Notes under the pieces: model-generated
What the model saw: only the letters and a program-made list of their open reading frames with translations
Told to the model about the DNA's origin: nothing
Database searches by the model: none
Translations under genes and position numbers: made by a program
From: Romeriopsis navalis LEGE 11480
GTDB lineage: Bacteria > Cyanobacteriota > Cyanobacteriia > Leptolyngbyales > Leptolyngbyaceae
Direction: 5' to 3'
Assembly (NCBI RefSeq): GCF_015207035.1
Contig: NZ_JADEXQ010000011.1
Location: 33,745 to 97,744, forward strand
Length of the DNA: 64,000 bases
Shown here: positions 19,269-26,845 of the stretch, piece by piece
Layout of the letters: every line of letters begins with the position of its first letter
Numbering within the stretch: position 1 is the first letter of the stretch

Positions 19269-20462
19269 CTACGTAGCGTAAGCCGCTGGCTGAGTTAAGT
19301 ATTGATTAACTAAGTTCAGCAACTCTTCTTTGGAAAACGGTTTTGTGAGGTAGTCGGTGGCTCCTGCCGCTTTGGCTTTTTCTTTATCTAAGACACCGGT
19401 ATTGCCGCTGACCATGACGATCGGCACATTGGTGAAAACCGAACTGCGCTTCAGAATTTGGCAGAGACGGTTGCCGTCAATTCCTGGCATCGAGACGTCC
19501 ATCAAAATCAAATCGGGCTTCATATCAAATAGCGCCGAAAGTGATGCCATGGGATTTTCCACCGTGGCGATTTCAAAGTTCTCAGTGCCGAGATAGCGCT
19601 GAATGGTGTCGAGTACCGTCGGACTATCGTCGATGCAGACGACCTTATATCGCGGTTGGTTGGAATTACCGAATCCGGCACTTGCACTCATGCTGTTCGC
19701 CGCCATGGCTGGTGCAGCATGGGGGCTCGGAATGGTTGGGAGCTGATGATATGGTGCGCGTGCCCCTTCTAGCCGCAGCACGCCCGCATTGATATAGGGG
19801 TGCAATACTTGGCTGAGTTTTAAGACATCTTGCTTCAACAAGAACGCGAGCTGACGAATGCTGATGCCTTGCATCAACCGCGCCATCATTTCCAAGGTTT
19901 GGGTTGGCAGAACGCCTTGAGCGACGGGCTGGGTCAATTTGCCCATGTCATCACAGCGAGGGCATTGGTAGGGGCTCGAAATGATTGGCTGGAGGCTCTT
20001 CCAGGTATCAACTCGCTGTTCGAGGTGATAGACAAAACTATTAATGTCAATACTGCTAGTTTGTAAACTGGCCGGCGCGATCGCCTGTTCTTGCCATTGC
20101 GCATTGCCGTCTTTGGTCCACAGGAGACTTTCGAGCGCGTCTTCGGCGATCGCCCGCAGTAATTGTTGAACTTGACCTTGGCCCAGAATTTGTCGCTCAA
20201 TCATTTGGGCGACCGCATCACGCAGGCTGAGTTCAGCATTTTCCTGGAGCAGGCTGCGGAATGCCGGCACCGCGGACTCAAATCCAAGTTCTTGAATGAA
20301 CTGTTCTAAAATTTCAGTCGATTGTAGGGAGTTGCAGGCGTAATGCAGCTGCGCACCAGTCAAACCGATATGCCAGGTCACACCATTGCGGTTAATTTCG
20401 AGTTCACCGCTCGGTCGATGCACCGATTCTTTGAGAAGTTGAACAATATCACATGGATTCAT
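19269..20462 (-). CDS. pilG: PatA-type response regulator, DUF4388 + REC (PilG-like)
   Basis: The 397-residue protein has an N-terminal DUF4388/PatA region (about 1-240; it starts with DIVQLLKESVHRPSGELEI), a low-complexity linker with Ala/Ser/Pro, and a C-terminal receiver. The receiver has VVCIDDSPTV, phosphoacceptor Asp in LILMDVSMPGIDG and Lys in LTKPFS. PatA-type regulators govern pilus localisation, phototaxis and, in filamentous forms, heterocyst pattern. Being first in the pil operon, it corresponds to PilG/HmpA-type proteins. Its promoter must lie in the 20463-21143 region shared with dnaN and the putative origin. Confidence 0.9.
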   Translation of the reverse strand: MNPCDIVQLLKESVHRPSGELEINRNGVTWHIGLTGAQLHYACNSLQSTEILEQFIQELGFESAVPAFRSLLQENAELSLRDAVAQMIERQILGQGQVQQLLRAIAEDALESLLWTKDGNAQWQEQAIAPASLQTSSIDINSFVYHLEQRVDTWKSLQPIISSPYQCPRCDDMGKLTQPVAQGVLPTQTLEMMARLMQGISIRQLAFLLKQDVLKLSQVLHPYINAGVLRLEGARAPYHQLPTIPSPHAAPAMAANSMSASAGFGNSNQPRYKVVCIDDSPTVLDTIQRYLGTENFEIATVENPMASLSALFDMKPDLILMDVSMPGIDGNRLCQILKRSSVFTNVPIVMVSGNTGVLDKEKAKAAGATDYLTKPFSKEELLNLVNQYLTQPAAYAT

Positions 20463-20770
20463 TATGCAGTCTCATCCTTAACGCAGAAGGCTACTCATTG
20501 ATATTGTTAGCCTTATGACAACGGACCCCCTAGCGAACTTGGTGAGGTCATGTGCATCCACGGCATGTCACTCAAAGATTGAATTGACAATTGTGATACT
20601 GATGCTTGGCTAACATTGCAGGTGGAACGGCAATGGGTATTACCCTCCCAATTCCCCTGAACTTACATTTCCCCGCCGCAAAGCCGGACTAACAGATTGG
20701 CGCTGAATTTCAATATTCAATGACAAAGACTTAACAACTTATGACGATTGGCAGCATGATGCCAGACACC

Positions 20771-20779
20771 TGTGGAAAA
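20771..20779 (-). promoter_or_regulatory. DnaA box
   Basis: TGTGGAAAA, the reverse complement of TTTTCCACA, an accepted cyanobacterial form of the DnaA box. Confidence 0.7.
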
Positions 20780-20866
20780 CTTTTAAAGATGGGTGAAAAA
20801 ATGCTTGACTCAGAAAGTTAATCGGCTCAAATCCCCTTGATTACGATGTTGTTGAAAAAAGCACCC

Positions 20867-20875
20867 TGTGGAAAA
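20867..20875 (-). promoter_or_regulatory. DnaA box
   Basis: A second exact TGTGGAAAA, 96 bases after the first and in the same orientation. Confidence 0.7.
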
Positions 20876-20890
20876 CGTGGAGGCTCCGCG

Positions 20891-20899
20891 AATTCCACA
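20891..20899 (+). promoter_or_regulatory. Degenerate DnaA box
   Basis: AATTCCACA differs at the first two positions from TTTTCCACA. It is counted only because of the three exact boxes around it. Confidence 0.4.
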
Positions 20900-20935
20900 G
20901 CCATGGAAGTGCAGGTTTTCCGATCATTCTCCGAG

Positions 20936-20944
20936 TTTTCCACA
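20936..20944 (+). promoter_or_regulatory. DnaA box
   Basis: Exact TTTTCCACA in the orientation opposite to the boxes at 20771 and 20867. Confidence 0.7.
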
Positions 20945-21143
20945 GTTTCAACAGGTTTAGCGTGGCCGAAATTGGGTGACCCCTATATATGGTGGAGAAG
21001 TCCTAGAAGATCGAGCCAAGGGGTGTTAACATGGGCCGCAAGATTCGCAATTTTGTTTGACTGTTGGACAGTGGCGATCGTGCGTTATTGCTACGTCAGC
21101 TTTTCCTCCCCAAACTTTCCATATTTCTCCCAGCGTGACCGCC

Positions 21144-22304
21144 ATGAAATTGATCTGTAGCCAGAGTAATCTCAATGCCAACCTGTCCCTGGTGAGCCGG
21201 GCAGTATCGTCGCGTCCGACTCATCCGGTATTGGCAAATGTCTTATTAAATGCCGATGAGGAGAGCCAGACGGTAAAGCTCTGTGCGTTTGATCTGAGTT
21301 TGGGGATTCAGACGAGCTTTCCAGCGCAGGTGAAGACGGGTGGCGTATTGACGTTGCCAGCGAAATTGTTGAGTGATATTATTTCGCGCTTGCCAGACGG
21401 TGAAATCATTTTGGATGATGGTGGTGATGCCGAGGAACCAGAGGCCGGACTAATTACGACGATCACATCATCATCCACATCATCATCTGGGCGCTATCAG
21501 GTGCGGGGATTAGGTGCAGAGGACTTTCCGGAGTTGCCGACGATCGAAGCCGGTGACAGTGTGCAGCTACCAGCGGAAGCCTTAATTGATGGTTTGAAGA
21601 GTTCGCTCTTTTCGGCCAGTTCGGATGAGACGAAGCAAGTGCTGACGGGTGTGCATCTCAATGTGCAGGCCGAGGGTTTGGAGTTTGCGGCAACGGATGG
21701 TCACCGTTTGGCAGTGGTGCAAACGGTGAACGAAGAGGGCACAGCGGCCCAGGAAGATTTGGCGGTGACAGTACCGGCGAAGGCATTGCAAGAGCTGATT
21801 AAGATGTTGGAGCGCAGCAGTAATACATCCGTCGCGGTGAAGTTTGACCCGGCTCAAGCGGTGTTTGAGTGGGGCGATCAGCGATTGACCAGTCGATTGC
21901 TGGAGGCGCAGTACCCGAATTATCAGCAGCTTTTGCCGAAGCAGTTTAGCCATCAGATGACCATCGATCGTCGCTTGTTCCTCGGGGCCTTGGAGCGAAT
22001 TTCGGTGTTAGCGGACCAGCGCAATAACATTGTGAAGCTGAGTCTCGATCCGAGTGCCGGTACGGTGCAAGTGTCGGTGGATGCGCAGGATGTGGGGAGT
22101 GGTCAGGAGACCGTTGCCGCGCAGATTTCCGGTGATGCGATGGATGTTGCGTTTAATGTGCGCTACTTGATCGAGGGCTTGAAGGTGGTGACTTCTACGG
22201 AGATTCAGTTGCAGTTGAATACACCGACCAGCCCAGCAGTTTTGGTGCCACTAGGTAGTCTGAAGATGCAGTACTTAGTGATGCCGGTGCAAATTAGATC
22301 CTGA
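21144..22304 (+). CDS. dnaN: DNA polymerase III sliding clamp (beta subunit)
   Basis: The 386-residue protein begins MKLICSQSNLNANLSLVSRAV and ends LKMQYLVMPVQI, the conserved C-terminus with the (M)P(V/M)R-like tail at the partner-binding pocket. Three repeated clamp domains of about 125 residues fit the length. The dimer encircles DNA and tethers polymerase III and repair factors. An in-frame ATG at 21057 would add 29 residues unlike any clamp, so I use the ATG at 21144. An acidic Ser/Thr-rich insertion (about residues 95-115, TTITSSSTSSSGRY) in the first domain is slightly unusual. The putative origin lies directly upstream. Confidence 0.97.
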   Translation: MKLICSQSNLNANLSLVSRAVSSRPTHPVLANVLLNADEESQTVKLCAFDLSLGIQTSFPAQVKTGGVLTLPAKLLSDIISRLPDGEIILDDGGDAEEPEAGLITTITSSSTSSSGRYQVRGLGAEDFPELPTIEAGDSVQLPAEALIDGLKSSLFSASSDETKQVLTGVHLNVQAEGLEFAATDGHRLAVVQTVNEEGTAAQEDLAVTVPAKALQELIKMLERSSNTSVAVKFDPAQAVFEWGDQRLTSRLLEAQYPNYQQLLPKQFSHQMTIDRRLFLGALERISVLADQRNNIVKLSLDPSAGTVQVSVDAQDVGSGQETVAAQISGDAMDVAFNVRYLIEGLKVVTSTEIQLQLNTPTSPAVLVPLGSLKMQYLVMPVQIRS

Positions 22305-22360
22305 TCTTTCTCCAATAGGATATTTAGGGCAACCGGCATGAATTTTATGTTAGCTAGATA

Positions 22361-23359
22361 ATGCGTTTTTCTGATGATGATATAGAGTTCGATGCACTCT
22401 CTGCCATTCGGTTTGAGGAACTTTGTTATGACTTGCTTTCACAACAGAAATTCCATCGATTACGTTGGAACCAAGGAGGTGCAGATAATGGACGAGATAT
22501 TGAGGCATTGCTTCGCATCGGAAATTCCTTAGTTGGTTCTTACGAGGAAAAGTGGTTTTTTGAGTGTAAAAGATGGTCAAGAGGTCTTCCTGTCGATGAA
22601 ATTTCATCTAAGTTCGACTGGGCTGAAGTGGAAAAAGCACAACATTTAGTTCTGTTAACTAATTCGTATCTTACGAGACAGGCACGTGACTGGGTCGAGA
22701 AAAAATTGTCGAAATGTTCTTTTCGTTTCCATGAGATTGATGGCAAGAAACTAAAGCAGATACTGCTTTTGCGCGAACATCAGAATCTTATCGAGAAATA
22801 TTTTCTGAGCCAAGCTGAAAAAATATTTCTGCAGGAATTTCAACGTTGGAGAGACTATGGATTTTTCCCAAGCAGTGATAACTTTCAATTTTTTTTCGAG
22901 AACCTTAATCTAGAAAAGTTGACAGTTGATGAGATCGCATTTTTATGGATTGTGTTTGCTTATGGTGTAGAAAATAATGGACAACTAAAAGTTGCTAGGG
23001 CGCGAGAAGAGCTTTACATCATTTTAAAGACGCTAACGCTCCGTCAATTTAGCGTGACTACTCAAGATTCTCCTTTAGTGGATCGAGAATGGCAAATTCG
23101 ACTTCAGAGTCATACTGAGTCTTTTCTTGATGCCAGCATGGCAGTTGTTCCAACGTCTATGAAAGTACTGTTTAGTCTGAATAGGGGGGATTTTAGTCAA
23201 GAACCAGAAATATTCTACTTCTGCCGTCGATTTTCGGAGCATAGTGGGATTGAAGTTTTACTATCGCGTGACCCAATTATTAAGACCAGTGTTCAGTTGT
23301 TGAATGTGAATCCGCTACTGCGTGCTGATAATCTTCTCAAAGATCTGGGTGAGGCATAG
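22361..23359 (+). CDS. Putative Mrr-like PD-(D/E)XK nuclease with unknown C-terminal domain
   Basis: The N-terminal 125 residues look like a restriction-endonuclease fold: FEELCYDLLSQQKFHRLRWNQGGADNGRDIEA with the presumed catalytic Asp46, then WFFECKRW giving Glu68 and Lys70 (the ExK half). The later LVLLTNSYLTRQARDW fits the Mrr_cat pattern. This family cuts modified or foreign DNA, or serves as the effector of defence systems. Residues 140-332 are not recognised and contain no obvious helix-turn-helix or ATPase. The gene is markedly AT-richer than dnaN and leuD, suggesting acquisition. No methyltransferase or helicase gene is adjacent. A Uma2 gene follows 12 bases later and may be cotranscribed. 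Confidence 0.7.
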   Translation: MRFSDDDIEFDALSAIRFEELCYDLLSQQKFHRLRWNQGGADNGRDIEALLRIGNSLVGSYEEKWFFECKRWSRGLPVDEISSKFDWAEVEKAQHLVLLTNSYLTRQARDWVEKKLSKCSFRFHEIDGKKLKQILLLREHQNLIEKYFLSQAEKIFLQEFQRWRDYGFFPSSDNFQFFFENLNLEKLTVDEIAFLWIVFAYGVENNGQLKVARAREELYIILKTLTLRQFSVTTQDSPLVDREWQIRLQSHTESFLDASMAVVPTSMKVLFSLNRGDFSQEPEIFYFCRRFSEHSGIEVLLSRDPIIKTSVQLLNVNPLLRADNLLKDLGEA

Positions 23360-23371
23360 AAGGCTACAAAT

Positions 23372-23989
23372 ATGTCGCAAGATTGTCAGAAAAAGCCTTG
23401 GACCTTTGAGTCATTTCTCGCCCAACATGGTGACGACGATCGCTACGAACTGATTGATGGGCAGCTATTTGATTTGGAACCGACTGGGCCTCATGAGGAA
23501 GTTGCCGCGTTTGTCGCTCGGAAAATCAATGTTCAGATTGACATATTAGACCTACCGTTTTTTATTCCACAGCGCTGTCTGATTAAGCCGCAATCTGACT
23601 TAACGGGTTTTCGGCCCGATCTGGTTGTGTTGGATCGGACCGAATTAGTCAATGAACTCCGCTGGCATCGCGAACCGGTAATCACGTCGGGCCGCAGCAT
23701 TCAATTTGTCGTCGAAGTTGTCAGGAGCAACTGGCAAAATGATTATGCGCGGAAGATTGAAGACTATGCAGCATTAGGCATCGCTGAATATTGGATTGTT
23801 GATTATGCCGCGCTCGTTGGAATACGCTTCATTGGTAAACCCAAGCAGCCGACTCTGACAATCTGTAAGTTGGTTGACGATCGCTACGAAGAAGTCCAAC
23901 TCCGTGGCAGCGAGCAAATTACCTCACCCATATTTCCAGGACTCAACTTAACAGCAGAGCAGGTTTTACAATCGGCAACGGTTATCTAA
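23372..23989 (+). CDS. Uma2 family (DUF820) putative endonuclease
   Basis: The 205-residue Uma2 protein contains FESFLAQHGDDDRYELIDGQLFDL at its start, FRPDLVVLDR with the core Asp, FVVEVVRSNWQNDYARKI with the Glu, and the family ending GIAEYWIVDY. Fold and motifs place it in the PD-(D/E)XK superfamily; biological function is unknown for the family. It lies 12 bases after the Mrr-like gene and converges on leuD with a 3-base gap. Its base composition is closer to the host's than that of the upstream nuclease. Confidence 0.88.
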   Translation: MSQDCQKKPWTFESFLAQHGDDDRYELIDGQLFDLEPTGPHEEVAAFVARKINVQIDILDLPFFIPQRCLIKPQSDLTGFRPDLVVLDRTELVNELRWHREPVITSGRSIQFVVEVVRSNWQNDYARKIEDYAALGIAEYWIVDYAALVGIRFIGKPKQPTLTICKLVDDRYEEVQLRGSEQITSPIFPGLNLTAEQVLQSATVI

Positions 23990-23992
23990 AAA

Positions 23993-24589
23993 CTACGCCT
24001 GCGCCCAAGTGATATATGGAAGTTTTGCGGCCGTCGCGCGCGTGGCTGATTCCTGGGCTACAAGTTGACCCGTTGCATCCCACTTGCCCGTGACAAACAT
24101 CTGCCGGGGGCCATCACCCATGGCGATCGTCCCCACAAAGTCGCCGCAATTCACCTGCATATGCTCCAGATCAACTGACACAGATACCTGTGGATCAGCC
24201 GTGACCCGTTTTTGTAACGCTAGTGCAGTCTCGGAATCAACTTTCACGCAAGGCACACCCAGCGCCACACAGTTACCAAAGAAAATCTCCGCAAAGCTCT
24301 CACCCACAATTGCGGTGATGCCCCATTTGGCAATGGCCTGCGGTGCGTGCTCCCGGCTTGACCCACAACCAAAGTTGCGATTGACCACTAATACTTTTGC
24401 GCCTTGATACTGCGACTGATCAAACGGGTGGCTGCCACCCAGCTGTTGGCGATCGTCGGCAAATACATGCTCACCGAGACCATCAAATGTGACGCACTTG
24501 AGAAACCGCGCTGGAATAATCCGATCGGTATCAATATCATTACCAACCAAAGGTACAGCCCGACCGGCTACGGTTTTAATCTCGCTCAC
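23993..24589 (-). CDS. leuD: 3-isopropylmalate dehydratase small subunit
   Basis: The 198-residue small (swivel) subunit of isopropylmalate isomerase pairs with LeuC for the second step of leucine biosynthesis. Visible motifs are [16 protein letters not shown] near the N-terminus and [20 protein letters not shown], the substrate-binding loop. The start is a GTG at 24589 with GAGG about nine bases upstream. leuC is not in the window and leuB lies about 30 kb away, so the leucine genes are scattered, as is usual in cyanobacteria. Confidence 0.96.
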   Translation of the reverse strand: MSEIKTVAGRAVPLVGNDIDTDRIIPARFLKCVTFDGLGEHVFADDRQQLGGSHPFDQSQYQGAKVLVVNRNFGCGSSREHAPQAIAKWGITAIVGESFAEIFFGNCVALGVPCVKVDSETALALQKRVTADPQVSVSVDLEHMQVNCGDFVGTIAMGDGPRQMFVTGKWDATGQLVAQESATRATAAKLPYITWAQA

Positions 24590-24988
24590 TATCTGCCACC
24601 TCGCGTCATGGAGTAAATCTTACTGGGTTCTCCAGGACTTTCGAGTATAGCGAAACGCCAGCCCCGACGGGAAGATTTTGCCTTGAGTTTTTTGTGACCC
24701 GGTTTTGAAGTGCGATGGCCGAGTGGTTGGGTTAGTCTGAAAATCCATGTGGGTTTAGCCGGTTGCCACCCAAAATTCTATGAAGCAAAAAAGACTACTA
24801 AGCTTTGCCGAACTAGCGACATGATGGGGAATCGAATCGCATAGTATATCCCTGGCAAAACCCAGCAGCCTTATATCCCGTGTCCTATACCAAATCGTTA
24901 AATTGGCATTTTATGTAGATCATCGTATCGGTCACGAAAAGCCGACTTTATTTTCTTTAGATTCTCTTAATAATTTCTGCATATTTCT
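24590..24988. other. Intergenic region, about 400 bases
   Basis: It separates leuD from tlyA, both on the minus strand. Apart from the tRNA-Ser-like fragment at 24711-24780 it is AT-rich in its second half and shows no gene or strong terminator. The leuD promoter should be in the first part. Confidence 0.5.
24711..24780 (+). pseudogene. Degenerate tRNA-Ser-like fragment
   Basis: GATGGCCGAGTGGTTGG at 24714-24730 is identical to the D-arm region of bacterial class II tRNA-Ser. It is followed by AGTCTGAAAATCC, resembling a UGA anticodon loop with one base lost. No T-arm (GGTTCGAATCC) and no matching acceptor stem can be found, so a functional tRNA is unlikely. It could be a remnant left by recombination at a tRNA gene, or chance similarity. 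Confidence 0.35.
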
Positions 24989-25822
24989 TTAAGAGTCTGG
25001 CTCTATTGGCTTAGCCAGGGTTTGCTTCGCAGTATTTGCGAGTTCGCGCAAGTCGGCTAACGCTGGGGGCGGCGCGGGTGAATTTTGCTTCAGCCAGAGG
25101 AGATACTCGATATTACCAGCGGGTCCAACGAGGGATGACCAAGTGACGCCGCCGTAGTTCCAGCCTAAACCCTGGGCACTTTCGAGCACTTTAAGGATAG
25201 AATCCGCATGATCTTTCGGATCGCGTACGACGCCTTTCTTGCCAATGCGATCGCGCCCCACTTCAAACTGTGGCTTCACGAGCAACACCAGTTCACGCGG
25301 TTCTGCCAAAAGTTGCCACATGGCGGGTAGGACCTTGGTGAGCGATATGAACGAAACGTCTGCGACGCCGAGATCTGGTGGAGTATATTCGGTGCCGTAG
25401 AGATCCTCCGGGGCTAGATTCCTCAGGTTTGTCCGCTCGCGTAAAATCACTCGATCGTCCTGCCGAATCTTCCAGGCCACTTGTCCGTAACCGACGTCAA
25501 TCCCAAAAACCTGTTTTGCCCCATGTTGGAGCAGGCAATCCGTAAAGCCACCGGTGGAGATACCACCGTCCAAGCAAATCCGATCGCCAATCTCAATCGG
25601 AAACGTCTGCAATGCCTTCAATAACTTCTCCCCACCCCGTGAGACATAAGGCGGTTTCGCTTTGAGCTCGATCGTCGCTGCGATATCAATATTGGTGCCG
25701 GGTTTATCGATCACCTGTTGATTGACTTTGACTTCCCCGGCTTGGATACAGCGCTGAGCCTGCTGGCGCGATTCACACAGTTGGCGATCGACGAGGAGTT
25801 TGTCTAAACGTTGCTTCGGCAT
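24989..25822 (-). CDS. tlyA: TlyA family rRNA 2'-O-methyltransferase
   Basis: The 277-residue protein has an N-terminal S4 RNA-binding domain (RLDKLLVDRQLCESRQQAQRCIQAGEVKVN) and an FtsJ/RrmJ-type SAM-binding domain. The latter contains ICLDGGISTGGFTDCLLQHGA and VFGIDVGYGQVAWKI, with a K-D-K-E-like catalytic set plausible in LRERTNLRNL, ADVSFISL and LLVKPQFEVG. The family 2'-O-methylates cytidines in 16S and/or 23S rRNA and was once annotated hemolysin A. It follows the universal stress protein gene by 74 bases and may share its transcript. Confidence 0.94.
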   Translation of the reverse strand: MPKQRLDKLLVDRQLCESRQQAQRCIQAGEVKVNQQVIDKPGTNIDIAATIELKAKPPYVSRGGEKLLKALQTFPIEIGDRICLDGGISTGGFTDCLLQHGAKQVFGIDVGYGQVAWKIRQDDRVILRERTNLRNLAPEDLYGTEYTPPDLGVADVSFISLTKVLPAMWQLLAEPRELVLLVKPQFEVGRDRIGKKGVVRDPKDHADSILKVLESAQGLGWNYGGVTWSSLVGPAGNIEYLLWLKQNSPAPPPALADLRELANTAKQTLAKPIEPDS

Positions 25823-25896
25823 AGAAAACGCAGCGAGAAATTAGCACCTAAATTTAAACCAGCATTCAAACCATATGGCGAACCCAAACCCTGGAA

Positions 25897-26760
25897 CTAA
25901 CGGTAAACCAACACGGGAATGTGGCAACTACGCAGAATCTGGGCGGTCGTACTGCCAATCACTAAATGGCGAATGCGACTATGGCCATAGGCTCCCATCA
26001 TCAGCAAGCTGATGTTGTGTTCTGTGCAGTAATGAGAAATGGCGATTTCCGGGTTGCCCTGAATCACGGCACAGGTCGCTTTGACTTCGACACGTTGCAT
26101 GGAATTACGTGCTTCTTCCAGCTGTTGACTGGCGGTAGCGTCGCCACCATTTTTGGCCACAGTCACAATATGTACGGCTAGCCCTTGGAAAACCGGCGAG
26201 GTTTTGAGAAATTCCAGCATTTTCTTGGCGCTGGGACTGCCATCGTAGGCGACTAAAATCTGCTCGATCGGTTTAAACTGGCGCGATGTGACAATGCAGG
26301 GTTTGTGGCTCGATCGAATAATCCGCTCCAGATTTGCCCCCAAGTGCCCAGAAGCAAATTCCGCCGTTTCTCCCCGTTTCCCTAAGACAATCAGATCAGC
26401 AGCGGCCTCAAAGTGATGTAAACAATCCACGAGAAACCCCGTTTCATGAATCGTTTTGATCGTTTCGACGCCATGCTGAGTCAGCAATTTTTTCGCTTCT
26501 TGCAGGACGAGCTTGGCCCGCTGATGATCGAGTTTCGCCTTCTCATGTTCTAAGGACACGAGTTCATTGAGTAAGGTTTCTGACGCCCCGAGACCAATAC
26601 TCCCGCTCAAGTTTCGGGCTTCAGAGGCCGCTTGTCCCCTTGCATCACTGACGTGCAGTACGTCGATCGCCGCCGCTAAACGCTGTGCGAACCAGGCTCC
26701 ATATTGATAGCTACTCTGGGAAAAAATTGAGCCATCGGTACATAGTAAAATTCGGTTCAT
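25897..26760 (-). CDS. Tandem-domain universal stress protein
   Basis: The 287 residues form two UspA domains (about 1-140 and 145-287). The second keeps the nucleotide-binding motif GAYGHSRIRHLVIGST; in the first, GKRGETAEFASGHLGANLE departs from the G-x2-G-x9-G(S/T) spacing and may not bind ATP. USPs bind nucleotides and modulate stress or transport responses. It lies 85 bases behind the SulP transporter gene on the same strand, a pairing seen for anion transporters and USP-like partners, so a regulatory role for the transporter is a reasonable inference. Confidence 0.92.
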   Translation of the reverse strand: MNRILLCTDGSIFSQSSYQYGAWFAQRLAAAIDVLHVSDARGQAASEARNLSGSIGLGASETLLNELVSLEHEKAKLDHQRAKLVLQEAKKLLTQHGVETIKTIHETGFLVDCLHHFEAAADLIVLGKRGETAEFASGHLGANLERIIRSSHKPCIVTSRQFKPIEQILVAYDGSPSAKKMLEFLKTSPVFQGLAVHIVTVAKNGGDATASQQLEEARNSMQRVEVKATCAVIQGNPEIAISHYCTEHNISLLMMGAYGHSRIRHLVIGSTTAQILRSCHIPVLVYR

Positions 26761-26845
26761 CGGCTGGATTGTGCTTGATAGGTGGCGGTCACTTGATTAT
26801 GCGTTGGCACTGGAGCGGTGTGAATTTGAAGGCGATGGGCAAGTC

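Larger units (their letters stand above)
20463..21143. other. oriC: Putative chromosomal origin (oriC) upstream of dnaN
   Basis: This 680-base intergenic region between the divergent pil operon and dnaN contains three exact TTTTCCACA-type 9-mers (two as TGTGGAAAA) and one two-mismatch copy, all within about 175 bases. The surrounding 20700-20830 stretch is AT-rich and could unwind. In other cyanobacteria the origin is commonly next to dnaN rather than dnaA, which fits. No equivalent cluster was found upstream of dnaA. A candidate dnaN -10 (TATATAT at 20984-20990) lies between the boxes and the gene, without a convincing -35. Confidence 0.7.

Noticed and set aside
22361..23989. The nuclease plus Uma2 pair as a complete restriction-modification or defence island
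   Set aside because: No methyltransferase, helicase, integrase or flanking repeats were found, and the Uma2 gene has near-host composition, so only the solitary nuclease claim is kept.
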